Shown here piece after piece: positions 1-12,150 of a stretch of DNA of 64,000 bases. Both the position numbers and the translations under genes were made by a program. The notes beneath the pieces were generated by a model. It had not been told where the DNA came from and ran no database searches. It worked only from the letters and a program-made list of their open reading frames with translations. Source of the DNA: Archilochus colubris. Taxonomy: Eukaryota; Chordata; Aves; Apodiformes; Trochilidae. The stretch's first letter is position 1. Each line of letters begins with the position of its first letter. The stretch spans positions 14,851,561 through 14,915,560 of the forward strand of contig CM041097.1 of the NCBI GenBank assembly GCA_023079485.1, written 5' to 3'.

Positions 1-2423
1 GAGATTTTGTGATGCTGTGTATGTACAGTGGTGGGAAATCTGTACCAGTTATAAAACCTTTAAAAAAAAATTAAAAAAAAAGTCAGTGGCTAAAAAATGG
101 GGATGTTTTAGGCCTAATCCAGCTCCTGTCAAAATTAATCTACAAAACTTCCACTGATTTGGAGAAGTACAGAATCAGTGCCTCTGTGTCATTTCCAGGA
201 GCTATTTTACAACATCACATCAGGCTCATTAATATCCACCTGACAAGCATATCTAACACTCAGTATTTCATTAACAAGATGCACCAGCCTGAAAAAACCC
301 TCTCTCTCTAATTCAGAAAAATGGCTCTGCTCCTCAAGGTGCACCACCAAAACTCATAACATGCTGCCCATGTGGCTGAGGGTTGCCAGCACAACCTGGC
401 ACAGGGAGGGAGAAGATAATCTTATGGCAGCTCCATCACTTGGTACAACTGCTGGCATCACATCATTGCTACAGGCAGAAGGTGCACCATGCCAGGGCAG
501 CCATGTAGGGGTTGCTCCCCTAATGCTAATGCAATAGGAGATGCTGCTTAAATGTGATGGTGCAGATGCATCTTCCAGCAAGTCTCCAGCTTGCTGAGTG
601 CTGGGTGTTAGGAGGAAGGAGCTCTCCTACACCTGCTCCTTCACCCTTGCTCTCAGTTTCCTTATTTCCTCTGAAAGCAGCACTGGCAAGGAACAGAGTA
701 AGGATGGTTAGGAAGTAGAGAGCCAGTAAAAAAATGTGACAAAAAATTAAAAAAGGACTTTCATCCCACCCCAGCTATGTTGTGTTTGCCCTGGATGAGC
801 AATCAGTGAGCAAGTTCTATTTTCAGCTGTGTGCTGTGCAACAGCCTGGCTGTTCCCTAAGGTGGCCATCACCCACCTGAGAGTCTGGGCATGGCTCACA
901 AAGGTGCCTGGAGCATTGCTTTGCTCTCAGGTGGCCTTGGCTTTCTTATTTAACTTCACTGTCAAACTCTGCTCTTGGAACCAAAATAGGGCACCTAACT
1001 GTAAGAATTCAGCATGTCTTCAATGATGGAGTTTAGATGAAATGTTAAGGAGCAGGCTCAGAGGTAGCAGGATGCATCCAAGGGAGACAAAACTGGATAA
1101 GCTGCAAAGCTGAAACAGAGTCGTTGTTGTCTCCTTCTGAGCAGTTTCCTTCAGCTGCCTCTGCTCCACTCCTTTTCTGCTTTCTCTCTCACTAAATACC
1201 TTTTTTTGATGGCAGAGGCTGTTTAGGAGCAAACCTGGAATCCATACGTTCTCCTCACAGGTGCAGGGAGAGCTACACGAGTGATGTGAATTGGCTGCAG
1301 GCTTCGTAACCACATTCATGTCATGCCACTTGGGCTGGGCTGCTGGAGAGAGAATTAATGGAGTGTAAATCCCTGTTTGGAAGTACAGAGTGTCTCCAGC
1401 TTCTCCCTGTAACTCCTTCACTCCCTTAGCAACCCCTAGGAGGAATGGATCTCCCCAAAGAACCACAGCTGGACATCTGGGGTGATGATAGAAGGAAGTG
1501 GAGTCTTCCCACAGCCAGAGCTGCCTGGCTGATGGGTTCAGAGCTAGCTGGGATATGTCCAGGGGAATCTGTAGTCCTGAGACTAAAGCCTGCTAGCAAC
1601 AATCCTCTTTTAAAGTTATTGTATGGCTTGGCTACAAAGATAAGGCACCAGATGGCTTGGGAAGAATTTTTAGGAGACAGTTATGCTGGTATGCCTGGAA
1701 AGAACTTGAGAGTTTACATTTACAATAGATTATTTCTTTGGAGGAGAGTGTCAGGATCATCAGGTTTAATTACCAAAAATGTAGGCTGTTTCTAAATGCA
1801 GACTGTGTTCAGGAGTTTTTTTCTATCTTCTGTTTTTTTCCTGATGAGAGGACACCCTGCAGAAATCCCTTCCTTTAATTTTATAGGTAGCAAATTGACT
1901 AACATTATGCAGTTTTCATCCCAAATACTATCCTGTGGCATTTTCTTTCACAAGTTAATTATTCATTGCACAAGCAGGTACTTCTTTTTTATCTCTTTTC
2001 AGTCAACGAAGTGAGCAGCTAATTTTGTGAATGCTAAATGCATACAAACATGAATCAGTCCTCAGAATTCCCAAGTTTTAAACCAAGTCTTTTGGTTGCA
2101 AGGAGGGATGAGCTAGGACAGGATGCACAAGGGTGACAGTAACAAACATTATGGCCGAGTCAGCCAGCAACCTGCCAGTTATCCACCTTGCTTTCATACA
2201 ATTTATTTCTAAGCCAAAGTGGGATCCATTTGCAATAAGGATTATAGCTCTATTACCTACAAGATCAGGGGCTGGATTCAATGACACCAGGAGCAGAGCT
2301 CACATATATGCAGTGTGAGGGCATGACATTTCTCTCCCAGTCAGAGGGGTTACACCCACACACCTATAGAGGATATGGACAATCTGGGCATTCCTGATAA
2401 GCAGGACTCCCCTGGAATAATTG
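1..2423. other. Non-coding stretch, no gene recognised
   Basis: No coding exon, RNA gene or transposon is recognisable here. There is a short A-rich tract near 60-82. The longest open frames are 1020-1466 on the minus strand (148 codons) and 1445-1795 on the plus strand (116 codons). Neither shows a known domain or signal peptide, and they overlap each other on opposite strands, so I treat both as chance. Confidence 0.7.
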
Positions 2424-2513
2424 GAATCTGGTCTAGTGGGTGGTGTCCCTGTGCCACCTTTCCATACAGGTGGATTTAAGGTCCCTTCCAACCCAAACCA
2501 TTCTATGATCTGT
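2424..2513 (+). mobile_element. CR1 LINE 3'-end fragment, strongly 5'-truncated
   Basis: This is the last ~90 bp of a CR1 non-LTR retrotransposon. It carries the hallmark strings CTGGTCTAGTGGG, then GGTGTCCCTG, then AAGGTCCCTTCCAACCCAAA followed by CCATTCTATGAT. These are the well-known 3' untranslated end of avian CR1. The middle of the unit has drifted (GTGCCACCTTTCCATAC replaces the usual CCCATGGCAGGGGG stretch). Only one terminal ATTCTATG-type octamer survives. The extreme 5' truncation is normal for CR1 insertions, and no coding sequence remains. Confidence 0.9.
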
Positions 2514-5500
2514 CATTACTGAGTGCTGGTGATGGGAATCAGGCTCATAATTGTGACCCCCTTGGTTCTACATTTTTCCCCCATGTTTTATCAACTTAAT
2601 CCCTGGATACTTCTAGCACATCCATTGAGAATTTTTAAATGGAGGAAGAGTAACTTGGAAATGACTGTGACATGAATGTATTTGTTGACTTAACTGACAT
2701 TGTTTTGACATGACATGCCTACTGAGGGACCTCTTTGTGCTAACTACAGAGCAAACACAGGACTGAAAATGGAGCTGGTATTGGATCTCCCCTGCCTTAT
2801 CACACTCAGTTAATGCATTACCCACACTTGCTGGCCAGCTAAGAGCAACATTTGTTGGAGGGAGAGAAAAAACTCATACATAGCAGCAGCGCTGTCTCCC
2901 TATAGTGTTTTCATAGCAGGTTCCTGCCCACAGCACTTCATAAATCAAAGCCCATAATCAAAACAATGAATTGCCCAAATCTGAGTTGTTTTATTTACCA
3001 ACAACAAGGTGGATATTTGTTTTCATGCAACACCAGGACAGGGAGATGCTGGCCCATGGCTGAGAGCACTAGCCCTGTCTTCGCTTGTTGTTGGCATCTC
3101 TTAGCACCCCAAGGTCAACAAACACCCCAAGAGCCAAAAGGACACCCCCTCAGTACAGATGTGTAGCACTGGGCTCATTAAAAGAAATAAGTGCTTATCC
3201 TGTTTGATTCTGTGAACTAATTAACCCCTCTGAACAGTGGAAAAAGACACATTGTAGCCCTGGCTCTGTAAATATAAACCCATCTGGTTTAGAGCAGAAA
3301 TGTCTAATTGACTGCATGAAATTTTTTTGACTGCCATTATGAAAAAAAAATTAAAAAAATTATAAAATAGGCCTTTGGGCCAGGAGTCAGAAGTTTTCAA
3401 GATGTGACATGCTTTTACTGAGAGCATCAGGAGGAAACCACTGTCACCACTTCTCTGCTTCTTTGGCAGCCTCCTACCAGCTCTGAACCAAGAAACATCT
3501 TCATGGCCTTTCTCTCTTGCACATCTCCCTGAGCCACTCTCCAGCAACTCACTGCACAGCACAAGGAACAAAAGAGGAGCTTGGCATTGCTTAAGGACAC
3601 AGAAGGACACCTGCCCTGTGAGGATAATTTCATGCCATCTCAGGGCATGCCAATCCTGACCAGTCAATGGTGACAGGGTAAGGACAAGGTAAGCTCACCA
3701 TACCTGGGCACCAGTCCATGCCAGGGGATCTGCTGTTGGGTGACCCATGCCAGAGGTGATATTCCTGTATTGCTCTAGGACCAGAGAGACCCAATTCCTG
3801 CTTGGGGAGATACAAACATCACCATCACTCTTCCCCTTTTGCAAGTGCAGTGTAGGTGTTGAAAAGCTCGACCCTGAACTGCCTCTTGGTCTGACATTGA
3901 TGCCAGACATGATAATTGAGCTTCCACTGAGCACCGAGAACAGGTATGGCTGTGGAAATCCCAGATTAACAAATTCTGCTTAACCCCACATCCCCTCCCA
4001 GCACAGTCCCAAAGGCACACACAGCCAGCCAGACAAGGCTTGCCACGGGCTGTGAGCTTTTAGCAGGAAGGGCTGGGACATCTCTCAGTGCATGGAGCTA
4101 CAATTAGAGCTGTCAGAGGCACCAGTCCCTTTTACTTTCCTGCCCCATTCCCTAAAACATTTTTTTCTCATGTCCCAGCCTCTCCTCATTTCCCTCCTTC
4201 AGGCCATGTGTCCTCTGTCCAGGTCACCAACGAGCTGATTCCCATGCCTAGAAACCAGCTCTTGACTTATCAGCAGATCTTGTTCTTTCTGCAGCCATTG
4301 AAATCTATAATAATAAGACAATGCACGAGTAGCTTTTTAATCTAATTACACTTGTGTTTACTTGGCAGCAGCTTAAATATTTTGCAACCAATTCATTTGA
4401 CCCACCAAAGAGCTTTCAGGAGAATACATGGGCACGTGATGTAGTGACATGGGGGTCTGCTTTCAGGTGGCCTGAGGGACAGCAGAAGCATGCACTTCTC
4501 TACCCAAACCCTTGGACAGAAGTGAATGTTCCTGGATTTCAGGGACAACACGCCAGTGCAACAGCCTCACCAGCTCCAGCAGCCTAGGAAGTGGCTGGGG
4601 TACCCTGCAAGTCAGGAGCCCCCTGGCCCCAGGAGGTGTATGGGGAGCACAGCAGTTGGAGAAATTCACACTAAGGATTTTGCAAGCACGTTTGCCTGTT
4701 GAAATTTTGCCCTGGAGTCTCCTGCAACTGTGAGAAAGGAGACTCCTTGCTGTTTATAGCCAAGGTCAGTGGTGGGCCAGAGCAAGGAAGTTTGTATTGC
4801 AGCAATTTGTAGCTTATCTTGCTTATAGATGTAAACAGAAGGTTTACACTTCCGTTGCTGAACTCTCCTACACCAAAAATGCTCAGTGGATAAAGGAGGG
4901 GAACAGGCAATGTGTGTGCACATGTTTGTTGAGCATATTTCAAGAAATGCAGTTCAAGAATCTGGTGTTTCTGAAGTGATTGGGACTTAAGACTCCCTTG
5001 CACTGGACTGGAAAAACCAAACCTTTTGCAGACTACAGGGGTCATTCCAGGATCTCCATAGGGTCTGGTTGTAACTCTCAAGCCTCATGGACCTGGGTCA
5101 ACACCACTGAAGCCAAGAGTCCTTTTCATGAGCTTTTGGTCACTCCCAACTGGCTCTGAAGTCATTGCTCAGGCTTTTCTCACTTCAGTCACAGTACCAG
5201 AGTTTTCTATCATTTGAAAAGCTCCAAGGCAAGGGACATATGGAGCCTACAAAAGCACAGTTATTGTGGTAGCTCGCTCCAGTCCCATGCCAAGCAAATT
5301 ATTCATGCACACTCTGTGGATAGGAGGCACAATCTTTCATGTGGTTAAATGGATAAAGGGAGGAGAATTTGGGCCACTGACTCAGTCTGTCAGCAATGTT
5401 TCCCCCTAAATACAGCCATGGAGCTGCAAAGCAGATTTCTCACAGTGCTGACAGTGGGGCAGTACTTTCTTTGGAAAACCTGACCCTGTATTTACATGCC

Positions 5501-6393
5501 ATTTGGAAACGGGATCTTATAAGGGAGCCAAACTCTTTCAAAAGTCTGGCCCTTTGATTATAACCTTTCATAAAAGTAAGGAATTGAACAAAACCAGCTT
5601 AGAGATAACATTTCTAATGAGAATCAGACAGTTTGCCTGAAATAGGAGCAATAGAAAACTTCCTGGCCTGGTCAGACATGACCATGCTATAGGATGCTGC
5701 TCTCCTGTATCTAAAGGGGAACCTGACAAGTATCCTGTTTTTTGGGATAGTCTCATAAAAGGAGAAGGAATTTGAGAAAACACACTACAAAAAAGTCCTT
5801 TACAGGCACCGACTTTTCAATTTCAGCTCCTTTTTTTGTTTTGTTTTCCTCTCAGTGGATTTTATGCAATTACTATTGCAGTGGCCACTGCAGAGTGCAG
5901 GTACATTCCTGCTTCAGTCGGTTTTATGCCCACTTGGCAGAAATCCCAAAAAACCCAGAAAAAGAAAAGCAGAAAGTTCCTATTTTCCTCCGTTTTTACT
6001 TTCCACTTAAAAATCACTTATTTGGCCTTGTCACACTGAAAAAAAAAATTCTTATGATCCTCTCATAAAAGAATTAAATTTACTCTACTATATTAGTTAG
6101 TGGAAATAAAAAAGCCAATCAGCTGACTGTAATTTTACAATAAAGCCAAGAGTAGTTTATTTCAATCCTTGTTCCATAATAGTTATATAATTCAGACCTG
6201 GAGACAAAAGCACTAAGGTCATGGATTAACAGTGGCTTAGAGTTGAAAATAGCCTGAGGAAGTAAGGATGACAAAGTAATTACTAGTGGGCAAATCATAT
6301 GTTAATGGGTATGGGAATTGTTTACAGTATGACATTTCATCCATGGAAATGGAAGAAATATAAAAACAAAATCAGCTTTTAAGGTCTTCATGC
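2514..6393. other. Non-coding stretch, no gene recognised
   Basis: No gene seen. An A/T homopolymer-rich patch lies near 3339-3367. Open frames at 3221-3667 (minus, 148 codons) and 4671-5081 (minus, 136 codons) are overlapped by others in several frames and contain no recognisable motif. Around 6105-6180 the text becomes AT-rich with a CCAAT box (GCCAATCAG) and homeobox-like words, but this is not enough for a regulatory call. Confidence 0.65.
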
Positions 6394-6409
6394 ATATATA
6401 TATATATAT
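6394..6409. repeat. (AT)8 microsatellite
   Basis: Eight uninterrupted AT units inside an AT-rich flank. It is short and probably length-polymorphic. Confidence 0.9.
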
Positions 6410-9400
6410 CACTACTCTCTGTAGTTGAAATAGATCTACAGAAAATCAATTCTGAAATGGCAGTATATTAAAATAATTATGCAGAAAATTATCCCTAAAC
6501 ACCTGCCACAAATTGCACTTTTCTAGCTAGAAGATCAGAGTTCAGAGGGAAATAATTTTGGTACGTGAGGTAAATTACAACAGAGCCATCATGTGCATCC
6601 CCCAAAAAAAGTCTATAATAAAAGCTGTGGTGGGGTCTATCCTCACCAGTGCTGGAATTTCACAAGACACATAGCAATGTTTCAGTAGGGTCACCTATGG
6701 CAAAAATTACAGCTGGTGCAATAATTGCTGTGCCAAAGATAATTGCAGAGATTGCAGGAGTGCAAAAGAGAGGAAAACTAGAAAAGGAATTCTGTGACAA
6801 GAATGCCAAGCAAGTGTTTCTGCAACAAATAAGGGAAGAAAATTGGATTTATAAACAGAGGCTAAGCAATTGTTTGCCAGGGTAAAAGCTGCAGTCTGCA
6901 CAGAAACCATCCCTTAGAGCCCATGGGATGTTCAGAACAAGGAACAGCTGAACACATCCAAGAACAGCAGCAATTAACTTCTTAGTGCTTCTGTGCTAAA
7001 AGGAATCACATCTACACACATGGTCATTGGGTGCAAAAAGGATATATCAGTAAAGATGCATATGAACTCTGTTATTGATCAGACTACTTCTAACCTTAGT
7101 ACCTAGGACATGTCTTTGAAGGCAAGTGCCTGTTCTCAGTGACTGGGGCTTACTGGAAGAAGATTATTTCAGCCTTAATTCATAGCTCAGAGCAGAGTCT
7201 ACAGAGACCTTTTGGGTCTTTGTAACACCACGTTAGTAATAGCAGACATAAAACCACTCTCTTGGGATAATGCACCTTCATTTATACAAACATTTCATCT
7301 CAAAGTCTTAAACAGGCAATAAAACAACATTTAGTCTTAAAAGTCTTCTTTGTTTAGGTTCATAACGTACCAACCTGCCACATACATTCTTCACATTCAG
7401 AACACCTACTCTATTTATTAGTAACCCATCCCAAAGAAAATGTACCAGCTGAGACAAAATTAATGTGTTCTGAAGAAGAGTGCTAGGCAGGTCCTGGGAA
7501 TACGGGAGGGTAAAGTGCTTTTGATATTTAACAAGAAAAAAAGAGACACTTCCACTTCAGAAGTGAATTATTTTTGCACATCCTTTTCAGAGCCAGGTTT
7601 TCTTCATTCAGACATAGATTTTGATCTTATGAAAATATCTACTGAGATCTTTCTTAGTCCCAGTCTCTGGATGCCACCATCAGCAAGATGCTGAGGCATC
7701 CCTCAGTACAGTCTCTCAGGGGTTGTTTACCTGTTCTTCAATTGCCCCATGCAGAAGCCAAATGATTTGTTACATACCTGTAGTATGACTTATAGACTGC
7801 TTAAGAGGGCTCTGATTCTCTGTCTTATGAGGCACATAATCCTATTTAGTGTTTTAGATGCTCCATACATGTGCTGCTGGCTCTGTGCTGTTCCTTAGCC
7901 AGGGATGACAAAGCTCAGCTAAGGTGAGCATTGGAAGTGTTAACTCGAGGCAGGATGATGTCCCATTTGGTTGAAGTGAAAATTAAACAAATGCAGGACT
8001 TGCTGCAATTAAAGGCTCGAGTTGAGATCAGATGCTTGTCATCTCCAAGCACCTCTCGATCAGCAAAAACCAATCCTTTGCAAAATGGGTTGTTGTTTCG
8101 TGGTGCAAATTTTTCTATAGCAAGTGGAACCATATATTATTGAAGTATAAATTTGATTCTAAACACGTTTCTGGCAAGTGCAGACCAGAAGCTTGTGATT
8201 TGTGCTTCTTAACAGATCCCTGAATTTCATGAATCCCTGGTGTGCAGGAGGATCTCTTTAAAAGGATGTGGGAAGTTAAAGCTATCATCAGCTAATGAAC
8301 AGGGCAGAAAAATGAAAATGGAGCAAAAAGGAGAGCAGGCTCAGGGCTTGCTTATGTTCCTGGGTATCAGTGCTTCAGAGCCACCTGCCTACAGGGTTAA
8401 CTTCCTTCCCCTCCTTACTTCAAATGAGGGGAGTCAACCTGACCTTTACTTTCAGATCTGAGAGAAGCCTTGAAAATGAGAACAGTCAAGCCATCCAAAT
8501 GCAAACACTGGCTGCAGCAGACCTATTTATAAATAGTTTAGAAGAACACCATGAACTGCAGAGGGAGGGGAATTTTCTTCCCCTTCCCAGGTTTGCTGCA
8601 ACACAGTGGCGAGCTTGAATTTGCTTTCTCACATACCAGGAGACTCGTAGCAGAAAATGAAGTCAAATCCACAAACACAGGACCTGATTCAGTCAAGTGG
8701 CATCAGCTCTGATTTTACTGCAGTACACAAAGGGGATGTCCTGCAAAGCAAGTCCCTGGTCCCAGCACAGACCTTGAGTTTTTTGTTAATGATGCTTCCC
8801 CTGTACAGGGCTGGCAAGAGAAAAAGCCCCAAAGCAGCTCAAGTGGCAAGGAGCAAGTCTGCCTCTGGGGATGGAGGGGCTGGGGACAGCCTCCCAGGCT
8901 GCCCCCATTGCTCTCTTCAGCTCTCTCCAACCTAAAAGGGCTTTATTTTCTAGGGTTCATAAAGAATACATGAACTAACAACTCAACTGGACTGAGTGCA
9001 ATAATAAGTAACATTAAAAATTCAGAAAGTGAGAAAATAGCCCAAAGGAGACAATAAACACCACCCAAGCCCCCACAGCCTTGTAACAATTCAGATTTTT
9101 CACAGTTCCCTTGCTACCTAACTCTCACTCAGGATTGCTATTAGAACACTTCAGCTGGGCTGTTACTTTCAGTTTGGAACCTTAGTCCTACAAGGACTTG
9201 TCTGACCAGATGGGTAACCTTTGCTTTAAAGCACGTCACAAGTGAAAACAAACTCTGGCCTTGCAAAGCTTCCCTGTTTGTATTTTTTTCCCCCAGTTAC
9301 TTGAAAAAGTAATCCAACAGATTAAATTTCTCATTCTGAGAAGTGTTATCTAATGGCAAACCACTGCTGATGTCACCATGCAGATGATACAGTGCAGCTC

Positions 9401-10059
9401 CTTGGTCAGCAGGAGTGGTTCAGAAAACATTGCAGAATAAGCATTTAATCCCTTTTTTGTCTGCCCCTTCCCCCAAAATACAGAATCAAGGCATCTTTCT
9501 GTTGCTTTACAAAGTTAGAGCAGATCTCAAAGACTCAACTGGCAGCATTCTGTATTATTTAAGAACAATACTGAGCTACCTGTAATTATTGTCACGTCTT
9601 AGCTTCACTCTGCGGACAGGACAGGCTTTCTCTTCCCCTCTTTTCAATCATGTCACAGATGCCATATAAGGACAGAGTAAAAGTAAGTTAAAGGCAAGAT
9701 GGAGAAGAAAAATGCACATCTTTGGCACATCTCTACAAAGGGTAACCAACTTTTCCCTCTTTTGCACATCACTGACTAATCTATCCCTTTCCAGCTACCT
9801 TTATCTTCAGTTTCCCAACTCATGTGTCTCTAACAAACTTCATAAGTGATTTCTGGAGTCGGGACAGGGTCTCTGTATTTCGTAGCCCTAATAGAACTAT
9901 TTTCCATTAATTCATCTTGGATAATCTGCTGTCAAAGAGGCAGAGTCCCCAGAAGTTCAATCATTTGCCTTTGCAAATCAGCTCCATCGGGACCTGATAA
10001 TGCCCAGGGTGACAAGGGAAGAAACCCTGAAAGTGCTTATGCCCAGAACCAAAGTCCCT
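6410..10059. other. Non-coding stretch, no gene recognised
   Basis: No exon, RNA gene or transposon recognised. Open frames here are all under about 95 codons and occur on both strands at the same places (for example 7915-8133 minus with 7931-8143 plus). That is the pattern of chance frames and their shadows. Confidence 0.65.
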
Positions 10060-10240
10060 CATATTACTGGCAAAGCACCCACTGGATTTATTGGCTTTGG
10101 ATTAAGCTGATTAAAGAAACAGCTGGAAAGGTGAGTGTCTTTAATTAAATGGACGATAATTTATGGATTACTTTGGATGCCTCACAGTAAAAAATAAACT
10201 GTTTATTAATAATGGTTTTAGGGCTCAGTTCCTGTTTTAA
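10060..10240. promoter_or_regulatory. Candidate conserved non-coding element (weak)
   Basis: AT-rich but complex sequence with homeodomain-like words (TTAATTAAA, GGATTA, TTTATTAATAATGG) and one retained CpG (GGACGATAATTTATGG). Its texture resembles vertebrate developmental enhancers. A good splice-donor match (AAAG/GTGAGT) sits at 10131, but I recognise no exon upstream. The call is inferred from composition only. Confidence 0.22.
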
Positions 10241-11110
10241 GGAAAATAAATTTAAGTAAACAGTCCCAGCTGAGCTTCTGCTGGGAGGGAGTTTACTGGA
10301 AAAATTTAACAAATTAAAGACCAAAAAACCTACTCAGAATATACCAGTGTTCATTAACCATCTTTAAGTTTAGGAGGAACATAGTGAAACCTAGCACTTG
10401 AACTTCAATTGCTTTCATGAGCCACTAGCAACAGACATAAATTACCTCTGGAGAAGAACTGAGAGCCTCAGGAATTGTAATTTCTTATTTTCTTGATACT
10501 GTGAATGTGTTTTGCATACACACAAAGGCATATGCACACAGTGTACATATATTTTATTTATATGTATTTATATACACACACACAGTTATATATAGATACA
10601 CTTATTCCTGATGTGAGGCAGCTTGGGAGTTGCCTTCAATGAAAGATCTGGCAGCTGAAACGTGCTCAGTTGGAGCTGGCAAACCACAGAAAACACCACA
10701 CGAGATGGAAAGGGCAGCAATTAAACACCACTCTTGCTGCTGAGGAAGGAACAGTTGCTCGTGATACTTCAAATTCCTTCTGTAACTATGGGTAGATGAT
10801 TTGGTGTCAGACATTCAGAGGGACTGAGGTTTGAAAAGATGCAGACAGAAAACTTAGAGGAATTTATTTAATGCCTGGTGTCAAGGGGAGCTGGACATCT
10901 GGGGAGAATTTTGAGAACTGCTCTCTGTGCCTCCTTCTCTCCTAATTGGCTTCAACAGAAGTAGTTTTCCCTGCCCCAGCTCTTCTGATTTAGAAAATAG
11001 CAAAATCATTCCTTTCCTCCCTCATCGGGAAGGATCAGGACAGCAAGGTGTCCAACAAACAAGCCAGCTGAAAAACAGAGAGAGAAGAAGGAACACAAAA
11101 AGGCCTTAAC
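10241..11110. other. Non-coding stretch with alternating purine-pyrimidine patch
   Basis: No gene seen. Around 10545-10600 there is a mixed TA/CA/TG low-complexity patch that includes a short (AC)n run at about 10574-10584. The rest is unremarkable. Confidence 0.65.
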
Positions 11111-11300
11111 CATGGGGGTGGTGAGATACTGGCACAGGTTGCCCAAGTCAGCTGGGGATGTCCCATCCCTGGAGGTGGATTCAAAGACAGTTTGGATGGC
11201 TTGGAGCAACCTGGTCTAGTGGGAGGTGTCCCACCCGTGGCAGAGGAGGATGGAACTAGACTATCTTTAAGGTTCCTTCCAACCCAAACCATTCAACGTA
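11111..11300 (+). mobile_element. CR1 LINE 3'-end fragment
   Basis: About 190 bp of the CR1 3' end. In order it shows GGTGGTGAGATACTGGCACA, then GGTTGCCCAAG, then ATCCCTGGAGGTG, then GCAACCTGGTCTAGTGGGAG, then GGAACTAGACTATCTTTAAG, then TTCCTTCCAACCCAAACC. This is the canonical order of the CR1 end, where the last reverse-transcriptase codons run into the 3' untranslated region. The terminal octamers are lost (CATTCAACG replaces CATTCTATG). It is a dead, 5'-truncated copy with moderate divergence. It appears to belong to the same subfamily as the 2.4-kb fragment, since both share the CTGGTCTAGTGGG string. Confidence 0.93.
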
Positions 11301-12039
11301 TTGCTACCCATCCTTGCCAGATATGACCAGCCTATGGAACATTTGCCATCAGAACCTTTGTCCTCATGTTAGGCAATGCTACCTAGAGCCTGTGTAATTC
11401 TTCCTTCCTATGCATTAGTAAAGAAAATACTGGAATTGTACCTCCAAGGACAGTTGCACAATATTTAAATGGGAAAACCATCTTTGTATATTGAAAACAA
11501 AACCAAAAGCTGACACTCATCTCTGACAGTGAAGTTAGGAAACTGTTTAACAAGAAGCCAATCTGTAAGCAACAGAAGCTGCAGAGCTTTGTTTCCTTTG
11601 GCTTCTTGGCTCAGGGTTGGGCCAGTCTCTGGGTAGCAATACACCAAATCAAATCAGAACATCTATAGCAGGAATACTTTTCTTATGAATACTTTGTGGG
11701 GTCTGGAAATTTACTTGAGATTACAGGGCAAGCTCTTGTCCCGACTGGGGGTGTGAGTTTAATCCCTCTTTTCCTCAGTTGCTTATCTTGGTATTGCTGA
11801 CACATCTATCTGTCTGTCAGAGTTGGATGAAACTTAGCAATGTATTCAGTTGTAGAGTCTGACTTAGAGTGTGATGGTGGAAATCTCTTTAGGAAACCAG
11901 GCTTAAAAAAACCCCAACAAAACGACATAATTGTAGCTTGCCTTGTCTGCTTCAGCTGTGTCAACTCTACTGATGACTCATGGGAAGTTACTGAAACAAG
12001 TTCACAAACCATCACTGATGCACAGCATGGGAACCCCAC
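11301..12039. other. Non-coding stretch, no gene recognised
   Basis: No gene seen. A perfect AP-1 word (TGACTCA) lies near 11974-11980, and an A7C4 run occurs at 11905-11915. Neither is meaningful alone. Confidence 0.65.
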
Positions 12040-12150
12040 TGATTGTAATTACTAGGAGGATTGGCTGGAGCATTAAATGGCAGCCATTTATTAGACTAAT
12101 AAACCCACAGCTTAGCATTCCTGTAGGAAACACCAGCAAATCTGATGCAA
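12040..12150. promoter_or_regulatory. Candidate conserved non-coding element (weak)
   Basis: A compact block with GTAATTACTAGG, GCATTAAATGG and CCATTTATTAGACTAATAAA, dense in homeodomain/HOX-like AT cores and free of simple repeat. Composition resembles developmental enhancers. No alignment was available, so this is inference only. Confidence 0.22.

Noticed and set aside
1020..1466. 148-codon minus-strand open frame
   Set aside because: No domain, signal peptide or homology I recognise; overlaps an opposing frame; expected by chance in 64 kb.
10131..10136. Strong splice-donor match (AAAG/GTGAGT) at the end of an open frame from 9846
   Set aside because: No matching acceptor or recognisable coding sequence upstream; isolated donor matches are common.
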